This document shows, in pieces, positions 53,792 to 63,286 of a stretch of DNA of 64,000 nucleotides. Under the pieces are notes generated by a model. It worked only from the letters and a program-made list of their open reading frames with translations. It ran no database searches and was not told where the DNA came from. Origin of the DNA: GCA-003244245 sp049673305. GTDB taxonomy: Bacteria; Actinomycetota; Actinomycetes; Mycobacteriales; Pseudonocardiaceae. Position numbers and translations under genes: made by a program. The stretch's first letter is position 1; each line of letters starts with the position of its first letter. The stretch is taken from NCBI GenBank assembly GCA_049673305.1, contig JBATXM010000185.1, forward strand, positions 1-64,000, in the 5' to 3' direction.

Positions 53792-54679
53792 TGCTCGCAG
53801 CCGCCCGTCCGACGGGCGGAACGTAGACAGGGTCACCGCCAAGGTGGTCGGCATCGGGTCGGGAAGTTGCCCAATGCGGTCGGCGAGGGCATCGGGGGCG
53901 GCATGCCATGCGCTCGGCCCCATCGCGACGACCGCCGCGACGTCCTTGCGATCAAGGGTCAGCGTCGAGCGGTGCTCCCACCGCTCGACAAGATCGAAGT
54001 AAGGTGTCAACTTCTCGGCAAGCCGCTCGTCCTTACGCTCGTCGATCGTCAGCAGGGCAAGCGGTTGAACCAGCTCACTGAGATGATCGCGGGTCGGAGT
54101 GACGACCAGGAGGCGACCGGCAGGGTTGATGACCCGGCGCAACTCGGCACCGTTGCGCGGAGCGAAAATGTTCACCAGGACCACAGCTGCGGAATCAGTG
54201 ACCGGCAGCCGACGCCAAGCGTCGCACCCGACCGCGCCGATTCGCTCATGGGCGCGCGCAGCCCTGCGAAGGGCGAACTTCGACACGTCCAAGGCCAATC
54301 CAACCCTGTCCGGAAGGCGATCAACCACGGCGGCAAGGTAGTATCCGGTACCTGCGCCGACATCAATGACGCATCCCTGATCCTCAAGTGTGGTCACCGC
54401 GTCGGCGGCAGCACGCGCGACATCCGCAGCAATGCCCGCGTAATGGCCTGCCGCGAGAAAGTCGGCTCGCGCCTGGACCATCGCCGCCGTATCGCCGTGA
54501 TGTCTTCGAGCCCCAGTGGGCAGCAAATTAACATAACCCTGACGCGCGATGTCGAACACGTGCCCGGCCGTACAGCGAATGGATCCACCGTCACAGGCCA
54601 CCAACGCACCGCAATAGGGACACACCAGGTAGCGGATCACGTCGTCGAGCACGCATCCATTCTCACCCACGCCAGCCAC
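53771..54679 (-). CDS. 23S rRNA (guanine-N1)-methyltransferase, RlmA/TlrB family
   Basis: 302 residues from GTG 54679, 15 bases after glmM. The N-terminal zinc finger (YLVCPYCGALVACDGGSIRC then TAGH) and the RlmA-typical FDIARQGYVNLLPTGARR precede a SAM-binding domain (CVIDVGAGTGYYLAAVV). RlmA-I methylates G745 and RlmA-II/TlrB G748 of 23S rRNA; the latter contributes to macrolide resistance. Which position applies here cannot be told. Confidence 0.88.
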   Translation of the reverse strand: MAGVGENGCVLDDVIRYLVCPYCGALVACDGGSIRCTAGHVFDIARQGYVNLLPTGARRHHGDTAAMVQARADFLAAGHYAGIAADVARAAADAVTTLEDQGCVIDVGAGTGYYLAAVVDRLPDRVGLALDVSKFALRRAARAHERIGAVGCDAWRRLPVTDSAAVVLVNIFAPRNGAELRRVINPAGRLLVVTPTRDHLSELVQPLALLTIDERKDERLAEKLTPYFDLVERWEHRSTLTLDRKDVAAVVAMGPSAWHAAPDALADRIGQLPDPMPTTLAVTLSTFRPSDGRLRALSGFLQ

Positions 54680-54694
54680 AACCTCGCTGACAAG

Positions 54695-56047
54695 TCAGCA
54701 AATGGCGGCGACAACCGTGGCGATGCGGTGGGCGATGTTCTGCGCCGTGGACTGGGTGGGGGCCTCGACCATCACCCGCACGAGCGGCTCGGTTCCCGAT
54801 GGGCGCAGCAGGACGCGGCCAGTGGCGCCCAGTTCAGCCTCGGCACCGGCTATGGCGTCCGCCACTGCGGGTGCCGCCGCGACCTCAGTCTTGTCCGCGA
54901 CCACAACGTTGACCAGCACCTGCGGCAGCCGAGTCAGCACACTGGCCAGGTCCGCCAGGCTCCGCCCCGAGCTGACCACCCGGGTCATCAGTCGCAACGC
55001 GGTCAGCAACCCATCGCCTGTGGTGGCGTACCCAGGAAGCACCACATGCCCGGACTGCTCGCCGCCCAGCGAGAATCCCCCCTCCGCCAGCGCTTCCAGC
55101 ACGTACCGGTCCCCCACCGGAGTGGTCCGCACCAGCACACCGTGCGCACGCATCGCCAGGTGCAACCCCAGATTGCTCATCACAGTGGCGACCAGGGTGT
55201 CGGCGACCAGCTCGTCATTCTCCCGCATCGCCAACGCGAGAATAGCCATGATCTGATCGCCGTCCACCACCTCGCCGGTGGCGTCCACGGCCAGGCAGCG
55301 GTCGGCGTCGCCATCGTGGGCGATACCGATCGCCGCGCGCCGCGCCAGCACTGCCTCCCGTAACTGGTCCAGATGCGCGGACCCGCAGCCATCATTGATG
55401 TTGAGGCCATCAGGTTGCGCATGCAGCGCCACCACCTCGGCGCCGGCCCTGCGGTAGGCCTGCGCAGCGACGACGGAAGCCGCACCGTGCGCGCAGTCGA
55501 CCACCACGCGCACCCCGTCCAGGGACTGCGGGGTGGCCAGCAACAGGTGATCCACATATCGCCCAGCGGCCCCCGGCACGGCACGCACCCGGCCGATCCG
55601 AGCTCCGGTGGGACGCTCGACGTCGCAGCCGTTCACCCGAGCGGCGATCTCGTCCTCCACCGCGTCGGGAAGCTTGCGACCACCAGCGGCGAAAAGCTTG
55701 ATGCCGTTGTCGGGCATCGGGTTGTGCGACGCGGAGATCATCACGCCTAAATCCGCGCCGAACTCGCCCACCAGGTAGGCAACCGCTGGGGTGGGCAGTA
55801 CCCCAACCTGCAGCACGTCAGCACCGGCAGAGGTCAGGCCGGCGGTGACGGCCGCCTGCAGCATCTCGCCACTGGCCCGAGGATCCCGACCGACCACGGC
55901 AACCGGGCGATGCCCAAGACCCTGCTCGGCGAGCACTCGGGCAGCCGAGCTGGACAGCGCCAGCACCAGCTCCGGTGTCAGCTCGGAGTTGGCAAGCCCA
56001 CGCACCCCATCGGTGCCAAAGAGGCGTCGTGGCAAGGCGTACGGCAC
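54695..56047 (-). CDS. glmM: Phosphoglucosamine mutase
   Basis: 450 residues; interconverts GlcN-6-P and GlcN-1-P. The N-terminal RLFGTDGVRGLAN, the phosphoserine loop MISASHNPMPDNG, the metal loop AHDGDADRC and the sugar-binding GGEQSGH are all intact, with the C-terminal phosphate-binding RPSGTEPLVRV. Its GTG overlaps the rpsI stop by one base (TAGTG), so it belongs to the rplM-rpsI-glmM operon as in mycobacteria. Confidence 0.97.
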   Translation of the reverse strand: MPYALPRRLFGTDGVRGLANSELTPELVLALSSSAARVLAEQGLGHRPVAVVGRDPRASGEMLQAAVTAGLTSAGADVLQVGVLPTPAVAYLVGEFGADLGVMISASHNPMPDNGIKLFAAGGRKLPDAVEDEIAARVNGCDVERPTGARIGRVRAVPGAAGRYVDHLLLATPQSLDGVRVVVDCAHGAASVVAAQAYRRAGAEVVALHAQPDGLNINDGCGSAHLDQLREAVLARRAAIGIAHDGDADRCLAVDATGEVVDGDQIMAILALAMRENDELVADTLVATVMSNLGLHLAMRAHGVLVRTTPVGDRYVLEALAEGGFSLGGEQSGHVVLPGYATTGDGLLTALRLMTRVVSSGRSLADLASVLTRLPQVLVNVVVADKTEVAAAPAVADAIAGAEAELGATGRVLLRPSGTEPLVRVMVEAPTQSTAQNIAHRIATVVAAIC

Positions 56048-56595
56048 TAACGCTTCGAGTACTGGGGAGCCTTGCGCGCCTTCTTCAGGCCGTACTTCTT
56101 GCGCTCGGTAGCCCTGGCGTCGCGGGTCAGGAAGCCGGCTTTCTTCAACGCCGGGCGGTCATCAAGGTTAATCTCGATCAGTGCCCGGGCAATGGCCAAC
56201 CGCAGGGCGCCAGCCTGACCGGAGGTACCGCCACCGGAGAGGTTGCCGAATATGTCGTAGGACTCTGGCTTGTTGACGGTGACGAGGGGATCCCGGATCA
56301 GCTGCTGATGCACCTTGTTCGGGAAGTACCGCTCCAGGCTGGTGCCGTTAAGGGTGAAGACACCGGTGCCGGGCACCAGGCGGACTCGCACGACCGCCTT
56401 TTTGCGACGACCAACGGCCTGCACGACCTGTCCACTGGGCATCGGCAGCGCCGGAACGAGCAGAGCCGGTCCGGCATCGGGAGCGGGCGCGACAGCGGGA
56501 GCCGGCCCGGCATCGGGTTGCGGCGTCTGCGGAGTGCTCACGGGGTCTCTCGGGTCCTCACTCTGTGACGAAATTACTGTGTCTGACGAGATCAC
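56047..56595 (-). CDS. rpsI: 30S ribosomal protein S9
   Basis: 182 residues. The core (AVGRRKKAVVRVRLVPGTG, FPNKVHQQLIRDPL, SGQAGALRLAIARAL) ends with KKARKAPQYSKR, the tail that reaches the P-site tRNA. The first 50 residues are an Ala/Pro-rich extension (PAPAVAPAPDAGPA) not found in short S9 proteins but seen in some actinobacteria. It overlaps rplM by 4 bases and glmM by one. Confidence 0.96.
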   Translation of the reverse strand: MISSDTVISSQSEDPRDPVSTPQTPQPDAGPAPAVAPAPDAGPALLVPALPMPSGQVVQAVGRRKKAVVRVRLVPGTGVFTLNGTSLERYFPNKVHQQLIRDPLVTVNKPESYDIFGNLSGGGTSGQAGALRLAIARALIEINLDDRPALKKAGFLTRDARATERKKYGLKKARKAPQYSKR

Positions 56596-57035
56596 TGGGC
56601 GACCTGGGTGATTTTGAATGGCTGCGGTTGCTGAGCGGCGTGCGGATGATCGGGAGTGGCATAGACCTTGAGCTTGCGACCCATCGCCCGACCCAGCGTG
56701 TTCTTCGGGAGCATGCCCCTGATGGAGCGCTCCAGCAGCCGCTCCGGCCGGGTGGCGAGCATCTCGGAGAACGAGCGCCGCTTGAGCCCGCCTGGATGAC
56801 CGCTGTGCCGGTACACGAAGCTGTGATCGCCCTTGTTTCCGGACAACGCCACTTTACCAGCGTTGACGATCACGACGAAGTCGCCGGTGTCGACATGCGG
56901 AGCGTAGGTCGGTTTGTGCTTGCCGCGCAGCAGCGTGGCGGCCTGGCTGGCGAGGCGGCCCAGCACCACGTCCGTGGCATCAATGACATGCCAGGCGCGC
57001 TCGACCTCGCCAGGCTTGGGGTTGTACGTGCGCAC
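56592..57035 (-). CDS. rplM: 50S ribosomal protein L13
   Basis: 147 residues, full length: WHVIDATDVVLGRLASQAAT, YAPHVDTGDFVVIVNAGKVA, RHSGHPGGLKRRSF and LPKNTLGRAMGRKLKVYATP. First gene of the L13-S9-GlmM-methyltransferase operon. The 200-base upstream region (57036-57236) must hold the promoter; I see no clear leader structure or gene in it. Confidence 0.97.
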   Translation of the reverse strand: MRTYNPKPGEVERAWHVIDATDVVLGRLASQAATLLRGKHKPTYAPHVDTGDFVVIVNAGKVALSGNKGDHSFVYRHSGHPGGLKRRSFSEMLATRPERLLERSIRGMLPKNTLGRAMGRKLKVYATPDHPHAAQQPQPFKITQVAQ

Positions 57036-57236
57036 GGAGCTACCTCATTATCGCGGTTCGCAGGGTCATCGAACTTCTCCAGGGCGCTGGTGCGACTTTG
57101 CGCTCCCCGCACGTCCGCACAGCAGCGAGGAAACGATACCGGCCCTCGAGTGACGGGGCACAACGGGGTGGCCGCCGGGCAAGCAACCACCCAGCGACGA
57201 CCCGAAGACCTCACCCCGCGACCTCACCCCGCACAG

Positions 57237-57524
57237 CTATGACCAACGTCGCGTGTTCGCCGCTTCGCCTTCATGGTAGTTCTGGTTCGACGTGCCCAGC
57301 GCCACCCCGATCTGGTTCAGCACTTGGTTCAGGTCGGCCGCCAATCGATCCCACCGCGCCTGGCGGGCGTTGTAGGCGATCGCCGCATCGCCGCTCCAGG
57401 TGTCCACCATCGGCTTCAGGTACGTCTTGAGGTCCTCCATCTCCCGGCTGATATTCGTCCACGTTGTCCGAATCGAGCTCTGCGCGTTCTCAAGCTCGCC
57501 GAACGTGACCAGGATCTCGCTCAT
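57237..57524 (-). CDS. WXG100 family protein (EsxU/EsxT-like)
   Basis: 95 residues from ATG 57524 with a GAGAGA upstream. Two long helices flank the hairpin W43-S-G45 (VDTWSGDAAIAYNARQARW), and the C-terminal NQNYHEGEAANTRRWS has the YxxxE secretion signal. Such proteins leave by ESX/type VII systems, usually as heterodimers. It follows the second WXG100 gene by 52 bases, as in the esxT-esxU pair beside rplM-rpsI in mycobacteria. Confidence 0.92.
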   Translation of the reverse strand: MSEILVTFGELENAQSSIRTTWTNISREMEDLKTYLKPMVDTWSGDAAIAYNARQARWDRLAADLNQVLNQIGVALGTSNQNYHEGEAANTRRWS

Positions 57525-57576
57525 GTGTCTCTCTCTTTCAGTCTTGGGTGGTAAGGCAGGATCTGCGCGGGCGCAT

Positions 57577-57891
57577 TCAATTGCCCAGCGCCTGGCTGAT
57601 CCGCGAGTAGCTCTGGTGCTCGGTCTCGTCGGCCTGCGCATAGGTGGTCCCGGATTCCCGGATCTGCTCACCGATCTCTTTGAGCGTGCTGTTGAGTTGG
57701 ATCGCGTCGGTATTCCAACGGTCCATCAGCATGGTGAAGGCTTTCGCTGCCTGACCCTTCCACGCCCCCGCCAGCGGTGTCAGCTGGTTGTGCAGAGCCG
57801 AGAGTTGACTCTGCACGCTGTTGTTCACCTCGTCGACGTGGTGCGCCGCCGCCTGCATCTGCTCGACCTGCGTGCCGAACTGCTGTGCCAT
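57577..57891 (-). CDS. WXG100 family protein, partner of the adjacent gene
   Basis: 104 residues. W44-K-G46 (PLAGAWKGQAAKAF) lies between helices, and the tail contains YAQADETEHQSYSRI with a YxxxD/E-type signal. It probably forms a dimer with the product of the next gene. No ESX ATPase or EccD gene is in the window, so the exporter must be elsewhere. The start at 57891 has AGGAG about 10 bases upstream. Confidence 0.92.
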   Translation of the reverse strand: MAQQFGTQVEQMQAAAHHVDEVNNSVQSQLSALHNQLTPLAGAWKGQAAKAFTMLMDRWNTDAIQLNSTLKEIGEQIRESGTTYAQADETEHQSYSRISQALGN

Positions 57892-58050
57892 CTGTCGCGG
57901 TCTCCTTCTGGGGTTGGGCGATCTGAGGTTGGGCGATGTGACTACTGGGAGACGTCACAGTGTCAGATCCGGTTCCATACCGTAACCACATGGTCGCAGA
58001 ACGTTGCAAGCGCGAACGCCGTCCGGATGTAGCTCATGGTTTGGGGGAAT

Positions 58051-58653
58051 TCACCGCCAAGCGTCCGGGCCCAGCCCGCTGCCGTCCAGCCGGTCCCGAA
58101 GCTGGCGCAGGGCTCGCACCCGGGTGGGCCCCACGCCACCGATGGGGATTCCGGCCGCACGGGCGACCTGAGCGTAGGGTCGCGGGTGGTCGGTGAACAG
58201 CTCCCGTAGCAGGTCTCTCCGCCGAGGCGGCAACTCCGAGACGACGTTCCACAACCTCCGTGTGGTCTCGGCATCGATGACGTACTGCTCAGGACTCGGT
58301 GCAGGGTCAGCGACTGGCTCTGGATCCAGTTGGCCCAGCTGCGCCGCGACAGCGGCCCGGCGCAGGATGCTCAGGCATTCGCGCCGGGCGGTGGTCGTCA
58401 GCCACCCGGCCAGCCGCTCAGGAGACCGCACGCGGTGGGCGTTTTCGGCCAGCCGAAGCCAGGTCATCTGCACCGCGTCGAGCGCGTCGGCGTCCTGCAG
58501 CCGAAACGAGCGCACCGTCGCGGACACGAGCCTGCCGTACCGGCGCAGGATCTCGCCCCAGGCCACCGGATCGCCATCACTCACCCGGAGCAGCAGGTCA
58601 GCGGGGTCACCCGGGGTGTCAGTGGAGGGGCAGTTTCTGGTAGCGGTGGTCAC
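58051..58653 (-). CDS. ECF-type RNA polymerase sigma factor
   Basis: About 200 residues from GTG 58653 (an in-frame ATG at 58671 adds six). Region 2 is DPVAWGEILRRYGRLVSATV, DALDAVQMTWLRLAENAHRV and RLAGWLTTTARRECLSILRR. Region 4 is LPPRRRDLLRELFTDHPRPY with TRVRALRQLRDRLDGSGLG. No anti-sigma gene is adjacent. It follows the SARP-STAND gene by 86 bases on the same strand, so the two may be coexpressed. Confidence 0.88.
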   Translation of the reverse strand: MTTATRNCPSTDTPGDPADLLLRVSDGDPVAWGEILRRYGRLVSATVRSFRLQDADALDAVQMTWLRLAENAHRVRSPERLAGWLTTTARRECLSILRRAAVAAQLGQLDPEPVADPAPSPEQYVIDAETTRRLWNVVSELPPRRRDLLRELFTDHPRPYAQVARAAGIPIGGVGPTRVRALRQLRDRLDGSGLGPDAWR

Positions 58654-58739
58654 CGGCCCACCATCGGGCACCGGGTTTGGCCGGAAATACCTGGCGGATT
58701 GGAACCGGATTGGCGCCGGATTGGCCGGGCGTGGCTAGG

Positions 58740-61700
58740 TCACCGCTCCGGCGAGTCGGACTCACCCTGCTGGGCCGGCTTTGTCCCCAGACGCAGGGCG
58801 GTGGCGAGGTTGCCGGCCGCCTTCCGGGCGTAGGGGTGGTCCGCGCCGAACGCCTGCCGCGCCCTGGTGAGCGTGTCCTCACTGAGCTGCCGGGCTTCCA
58901 CACTCTCACCCATCGCGAGCAAGACAGCGGCGAGCGTGTTCGCGACATCAATGGTGAAGTAGTTCTCCTCGCCGAGGACCCGCCGCGCCCGAGCGAAGGT
59001 GTCCTCGGCGAGGTGTCGGGCTTCCTCAATCTCACCGAGCGTGAACAGATCACCAGCGAGGTTGTCAGCGCTATGCATGGTGAAGTAGTTCTCCTCGCCG
59101 AGGACCCGCCGCGCCCGGGCGAGGGTGTCCTCATGCAGCTGTCGCGCCGCCTCAACCTGGCCGAGCTCGTGCAGGTCGCGACCAAGGTCGTTAGCTGAGA
59201 CAATAGCGTCGGGGCTGTCGTCCCCGAGCGCCCGTCGGGCGTAAGCGAGGCAGTTCTCGTGTAGCCGCCGGGCTGCCTCGACCTCACCCATCGCACGCAG
59301 AGTGTTTGCGAGGAGATGGGCAGTGCGATGGACGTCCATGTGGTCGTCGCTGAGCACTCGTCGCCTGCGAGCGAGTGTGTCGGCAGTGAGCTGCCGGGAC
59401 TGCTCGAACTCGCCCATGATGTGGAGGCAGACCGCGAGGTGATAACCCGCCTGCAGGGTGTCGGGATGGTCGTCACCGAGCACCCGCCGGCATCGAGCGA
59501 AGGTGTCCGACGCGAGCGGATGGGCTTGGCGGTAAGAGCCAACGGCGACGAAGAGGAGGATGAGCATCGCAGCGGCCCGCAAGGTGTGCCGGTCGTCTGG
59601 TCCGAGCCGTTCACCCCACTGCCGGTGCAGGTGCCCGGCGAGGTCACAGCTAGGACGGGTGTCACCGCGGTACAACAGGTACCAGAGGGCGCGGCAGGCC
59701 AGGTCCCGAAGGTTGGGGCTGAGGCTGGTGGCGGGGTCGGTGGCCAGCAGATGCGGCAGGATCCGCGCCCAGCCCGGCCAGCACGCCGGGTCCCCCACGT
59801 CCCCCGGATCCGCCGCGACCAGCAGCGCCTGGGCATAGCTGCGGTACGCGGCGGCGTGGGCGTCGCTGAGCTGGTCACGCAGGATGGCTTGGGTGAGCCG
59901 GTGCAGTTGCAGTCCCCGGTCGACGCGGGCCAGGCCGTAGTTGCCGATCCGCCCGAGGCTGCGGTGCGCCACCACCGGACTGGCCACCGCGGCGGTCAGC
60001 GCCACCAGCTCCGGTGGCAGCTCGCGGCCAGCCACGGTGATGGGGCGGGTCAGCACGTCGGCGGGAATGGGTTCTGGGGCGAGGAACGCGCCGGTGCGCA
60101 CCAGAGCAAGCGCGACCGGATCGACCTCGGCGAGCCGGTCGGTGGCCAGCCGGATCGCTGCGGCCAGCGAGTGCGGGTGGCTTTCTGGAGGGCTCTGGTC
60201 GAGCAGTTCCTCCGCCCGGGTCCCCAGCAGGCTCAGGTAGTGCTCAACCGGCATGCCGGTCTCGGCCAGAAACCTGGCCGCCTGGGCCAGCGCCAGCGGC
60301 AGGTCACCCAGCGCCTCGGCCAGCCGGTCTGCCTCGGCCGCACCGGTGCCGGGCTGGCGCAGGTGAATCAACGCCACCGATTCCGACCGGGGCAGCACAT
60401 CGATCTCGACCCGGGTGGCGAGCTCTCCCCAGCCGGGGTTGCGGGAGGTGATCAGGGTGTGTCCCGGGCCGGTGGGCAGCCAGGAACGTAGGTCGCCGGG
60501 TGACTCGGCATTGTCCAGCAGGAGCAGCCACCGGCTGTACTCCCGCAGGTAGCCGCGCAGCGCCCGAACCGCGCTGGCCGTGTCGGCGCGCGGTGGGACC
60601 AGGCCCAACTCCACCGCCAGTGCGGCGTACTGCTCGCCGATCAGCCCGGTCTCCTCGGCGTTGACCCACCACACCACGTCGTAGCCGGCGGCGTAGCGGT
60701 GCGCATATTCGATCATCACTTGGGTCTTACCCACCCCGCCCATGCCGTGCAGCGCCTGCACCACGGCTGTCCCACCGGAGCGCAGCCGCTCCCGCAGGTG
60801 CGCGAGCGTGGCGTCCCGGCCGACGAACCCCGGGTTGCGCGGGCCGACATTCCACACCCCCGGCAGCCCCGGGGCACTCCCTGCCTCCGCGACGGGCGCG
60901 CTCGACGCAACAGGAGCTGGTGGTGGCGGCGCGGGCGGGCCCACCACCGCGACGGGTGTGCTCGACGTCGGCGGGCGCCAGTCCAGGGTCGACGCCTGAG
61001 TGAGGATGTCGCGCTCCAACTGTCGCAGCGCCGCGCTCGGGTCTATGGCCAGCTCTTCGGTCAACCGTCCCCGGGTGTCCCGGAGCACCGCCAGCGCCTC
61101 GGCTTGCCGTCCAGCCCGATAGAGCGCCAGGGCTAGCAGCTCACAGCCATGTTCGCGCAGCGGATGGGCCCGCACGTGGGCGTCCAGCTCAGCCACCACG
61201 CCGTGATGCTCCCCCAGCTGCAGTTGCGCGGCGCACCGCCCCTCCAGGGCCGAGCAGCGAAGCTCCTCCAGCCGCGCCACGTCCGGTGCTGCCCACCTGG
61301 CCTCGCGCATGTCGGCGTAGGCACCCCCGCGCCACAGCCCCAGCGCCGCATCGAACTCATCCAACGCATGCTGGGGGTCGGCCCGGCCCAGTGCTTCTCG
61401 ACCACCTGCGACATGCCCGGTGAACCGGTGTACATCGAACTCGACGCCACGGCTGTCCAAGAGATAACCCGGCGCGCGGGTGTGCAGCACCGTAGCCGGC
61501 GCCCGGGGCGCCCGATCCGGCTCCAACACCCGCCGCAGGTTCGACACATATGTCCGCAGCGACGTCATCGCCACCGAGGGCGGATCTCCCGACCACAACT
61601 CGTCAATCAGCACGTCGGCCGCTACCAACCGATCCACCCGGCTTAACAGCAACCCGAACAACGCGCGTTGCCTCGGGGGCCCCAAATCGACCAGCCGCCC

Positions 61701-61823
61701 ATCGAGCACGGCCTCCACCGGGCCCAACGCCCGCCACTGGACCACGCCCGCAGACTGATCATCTGGCACCAGCGCCAGCTGGGCCCGCGCCCGAGCTGCT
61801 GAGCTGCGGGCCTTGGCAACCAT
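58740..61823 (-). CDS. SARP-type regulator fused to NB-ARC (STAND) and TPR domains, AfsR-like
   Basis: About 1027 residues from ATG 61823, which has GGAG six bases upstream. The N-terminal OmpR-like DNA-binding domain (LGPPRQRALFGLLLSRVDRL) and BTAD (EFDAALGLWRGGAYADMREA) occupy about 1-260. A Pro/Ala linker leads to the NB-ARC ATPase with Walker A LHGMGGVGKTQVMIEYA and WLLLLDNAES. The C-terminal part has at least seven 42-residue TPRs, several nearly identical at the DNA level (58955-59110). AfsR-like proteins activate antibiotic or developmental genes. The P450 gene is divergent, with 110 bases between. Confidence 0.92.
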   Translation of the reverse strand: MVAKARSSAARARAQLALVPDDQSAGVVQWRALGPVEAVLDGRLVDLGPPRQRALFGLLLSRVDRLVAADVLIDELWSGDPPSVAMTSLRTYVSNLRRVLEPDRAPRAPATVLHTRAPGYLLDSRGVEFDVHRFTGHVAGGREALGRADPQHALDEFDAALGLWRGGAYADMREARWAAPDVARLEELRCSALEGRCAAQLQLGEHHGVVAELDAHVRAHPLREHGCELLALALYRAGRQAEALAVLRDTRGRLTEELAIDPSAALRQLERDILTQASTLDWRPPTSSTPVAVVGPPAPPPPAPVASSAPVAEAGSAPGLPGVWNVGPRNPGFVGRDATLAHLRERLRSGGTAVVQALHGMGGVGKTQVMIEYAHRYAAGYDVVWWVNAEETGLIGEQYAALAVELGLVPPRADTASAVRALRGYLREYSRWLLLLDNAESPGDLRSWLPTGPGHTLITSRNPGWGELATRVEIDVLPRSESVALIHLRQPGTGAAEADRLAEALGDLPLALAQAARFLAETGMPVEHYLSLLGTRAEELLDQSPPESHPHSLAAAIRLATDRLAEVDPVALALVRTGAFLAPEPIPADVLTRPITVAGRELPPELVALTAAVASPVVAHRSLGRIGNYGLARVDRGLQLHRLTQAILRDQLSDAHAAAYRSYAQALLVAADPGDVGDPACWPGWARILPHLLATDPATSLSPNLRDLACRALWYLLYRGDTRPSCDLAGHLHRQWGERLGPDDRHTLRAAAMLILLFVAVGSYRQAHPLASDTFARCRRVLGDDHPDTLQAGYHLAVCLHIMGEFEQSRQLTADTLARRRRVLSDDHMDVHRTAHLLANTLRAMGEVEAARRLHENCLAYARRALGDDSPDAIVSANDLGRDLHELGQVEAARQLHEDTLARARRVLGEENYFTMHSADNLAGDLFTLGEIEEARHLAEDTFARARRVLGEENYFTIDVANTLAAVLLAMGESVEARQLSEDTLTRARQAFGADHPYARKAAGNLATALRLGTKPAQQGESDSPER

Positions 61824-61933
61824 CCCCCAACTCCGATCGCGTGAGGCGTTCGGCATCAGGCTACCGCGAACGGAGGGTCTAATCTCGAGAGGTCGTTCAT
61901 GCTCCGGCGGTCGCAGGAAAGGATCGACCAATT

Positions 61934-63286
61934 ATGACGGCCACGTTGACGGTTGGGTCCGCCCCAGGGGCACTGCCTTTGCTCGGTCACGCACTCGCAC
62001 TCGGCAGGAGACCACTGGACTTTCTGGAGTCTCTGCCTGCCCATGGCGATCTGGTCCGGGTCAAGCTCGGTCCATGGCCAGCGTATGTGGTGTGCCATCC
62101 CGACTTAGTCCATCAGATCCTGGTGGAGGACCGCACCTTCGACAAAGGCGGCCCCACCTTCGACAAGGCACGAAAGGTGGCCGGCAACGGTCTGGGGACG
62201 TGCGGGCATCGGGAGCACCGCAGGCAGCGCCGGCTGGTGCAGCCTGCCTTCCGCCGTGACCGTATCCCCGGCTATGCCCGGGTGATGACCGAACAGATCG
62301 CCGCAGTGACCGAGCCCTGGCACGATGGCCAGATAATCGACGTGCTGACCGTGATGAATGCGCTCGCCATGGCCATCGCGACCCGGACCCTGTTCACCGC
62401 CGAGGTCGACGAGTCGACCTTCATCGAGATACAACAGTGCGTCAATGACGTCTTGATCGGCGTGGCTCGGCGGGTGGTCATGCCGTTGGAGTTGTTGGAC
62501 AAGCTCCCGACCCGAGGCAACCGCCGCTTCGATCGGGCCCGCAACCGCCTGCGGCACCACATCGATCAGCTGATCACGAACTACCGACGGGCCGGTATCG
62601 ATCACGGGGATCTGCTGTCCATGCTGCTGGCCGCCCGTGACGACGGCGGAGGGGGCCTGGCTGACTCCGAAATTCACGACCAGGTCCTCACCTTCTTCGT
62701 CGCCGGGAGTGAGTCCACCGCCGCAGCGCTGTCATGGGCTTGGCACCTGCTGGGATGCCATCCCGACATCCAGGCGCGGCTGCACAACGAGGTCGATACC
62801 GTGCTCGAGGGCCGGATCGCTGAATACTCCGACATCCCCAAACTGAAGCTGACCGGTCGGATCATCAACGAAACCCTCCGCCTGTACCCAGCAAGCTGGA
62901 TGCGGACCCGGCTTACCACGACCGACACCGAGCTGGCGGGCCAGCACCTCCCCGCCGGCACCATCGTCGTGTTCAGCATCTACGTCCTGCATCACCGCGC
63001 CGACCTGTACTCCGACCCCAACCGATTTGACCCCGACCGATGGCAGGACGACAACACTCCTGCGCTTCCTCGAGGGGCCTTCATCCCCTTCGGGGGTGGT
63101 GCCCGCAAATGCATCGGCGATGTCTTCGCCATGACCGAGGCCACCCTCGCGCTGGCGTCCATTGCCACCCGCTGGCAATTCGACCCCCTCCCCCGAGCAC
63201 GCGTACGCCCCGCAGCACGACTCATTCTCGCTCCACACTCGCTCCGAATGCGCCTGCGCCAACGCGGGCCAAGTGGGCTCACCTGA
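61934..63286 (+). CDS. Cytochrome P450
   Basis: 450 residues from ATG 61934. The heme-binding loop FIPFGGGARKCIGDVF places the axial Cys at about 393; the ExxR motif is INETLRLYPASW and the I-helix is FFVAGSESTAAA, with Glu-Ser replacing the usual Asp/Glu-Thr. The overall type resembles bacterial terpene/fatty-acid P450s such as the pentalenene oxygenase group. No redox partner gene is nearby. It is divergent from the SARP regulator, a possible activator, and overlaps dnaE2 tail-to-tail by 8 bases. Confidence 0.93.
   Translation: MTATLTVGSAPGALPLLGHALALGRRPLDFLESLPAHGDLVRVKLGPWPAYVVCHPDLVHQILVEDRTFDKGGPTFDKARKVAGNGLGTCGHREHRRQRRLVQPAFRRDRIPGYARVMTEQIAAVTEPWHDGQIIDVLTVMNALAMAIATRTLFTAEVDESTFIEIQQCVNDVLIGVARRVVMPLELLDKLPTRGNRRFDRARNRLRHHIDQLITNYRRAGIDHGDLLSMLLAARDDGGGGLADSEIHDQVLTFFVAGSESTAAALSWAWHLLGCHPDIQARLHNEVDTVLEGRIAEYSDIPKLKLTGRIINETLRLYPASWMRTRLTTTDTELAGQHLPAGTIVVFSIYVLHHRADLYSDPNRFDPDRWQDDNTPALPRGAFIPFGGGARKCIGDVFAMTEATLALASIATRWQFDPLPRARVRPAARLILAPHSLRMRLRQRGPSGLT

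Noticed and set aside
53867..55363. 498-codon + strand frame opposite the rRNA methyltransferase and glmM
   Set aside because: Antisense shadow of two conserved genes with no protein-like features.
58955..59110. Regular DNA repeats that could suggest a CRISPR or other array
   Set aside because: They are near-identical 42-codon TPR units in the frame of the regulator gene, without spacers.
59316..60491. 391-codon + strand frame opposite the SARP-STAND regulator
   Set aside because: Antisense to the NB-ARC and TPR region; composition is that of a shadow frame.
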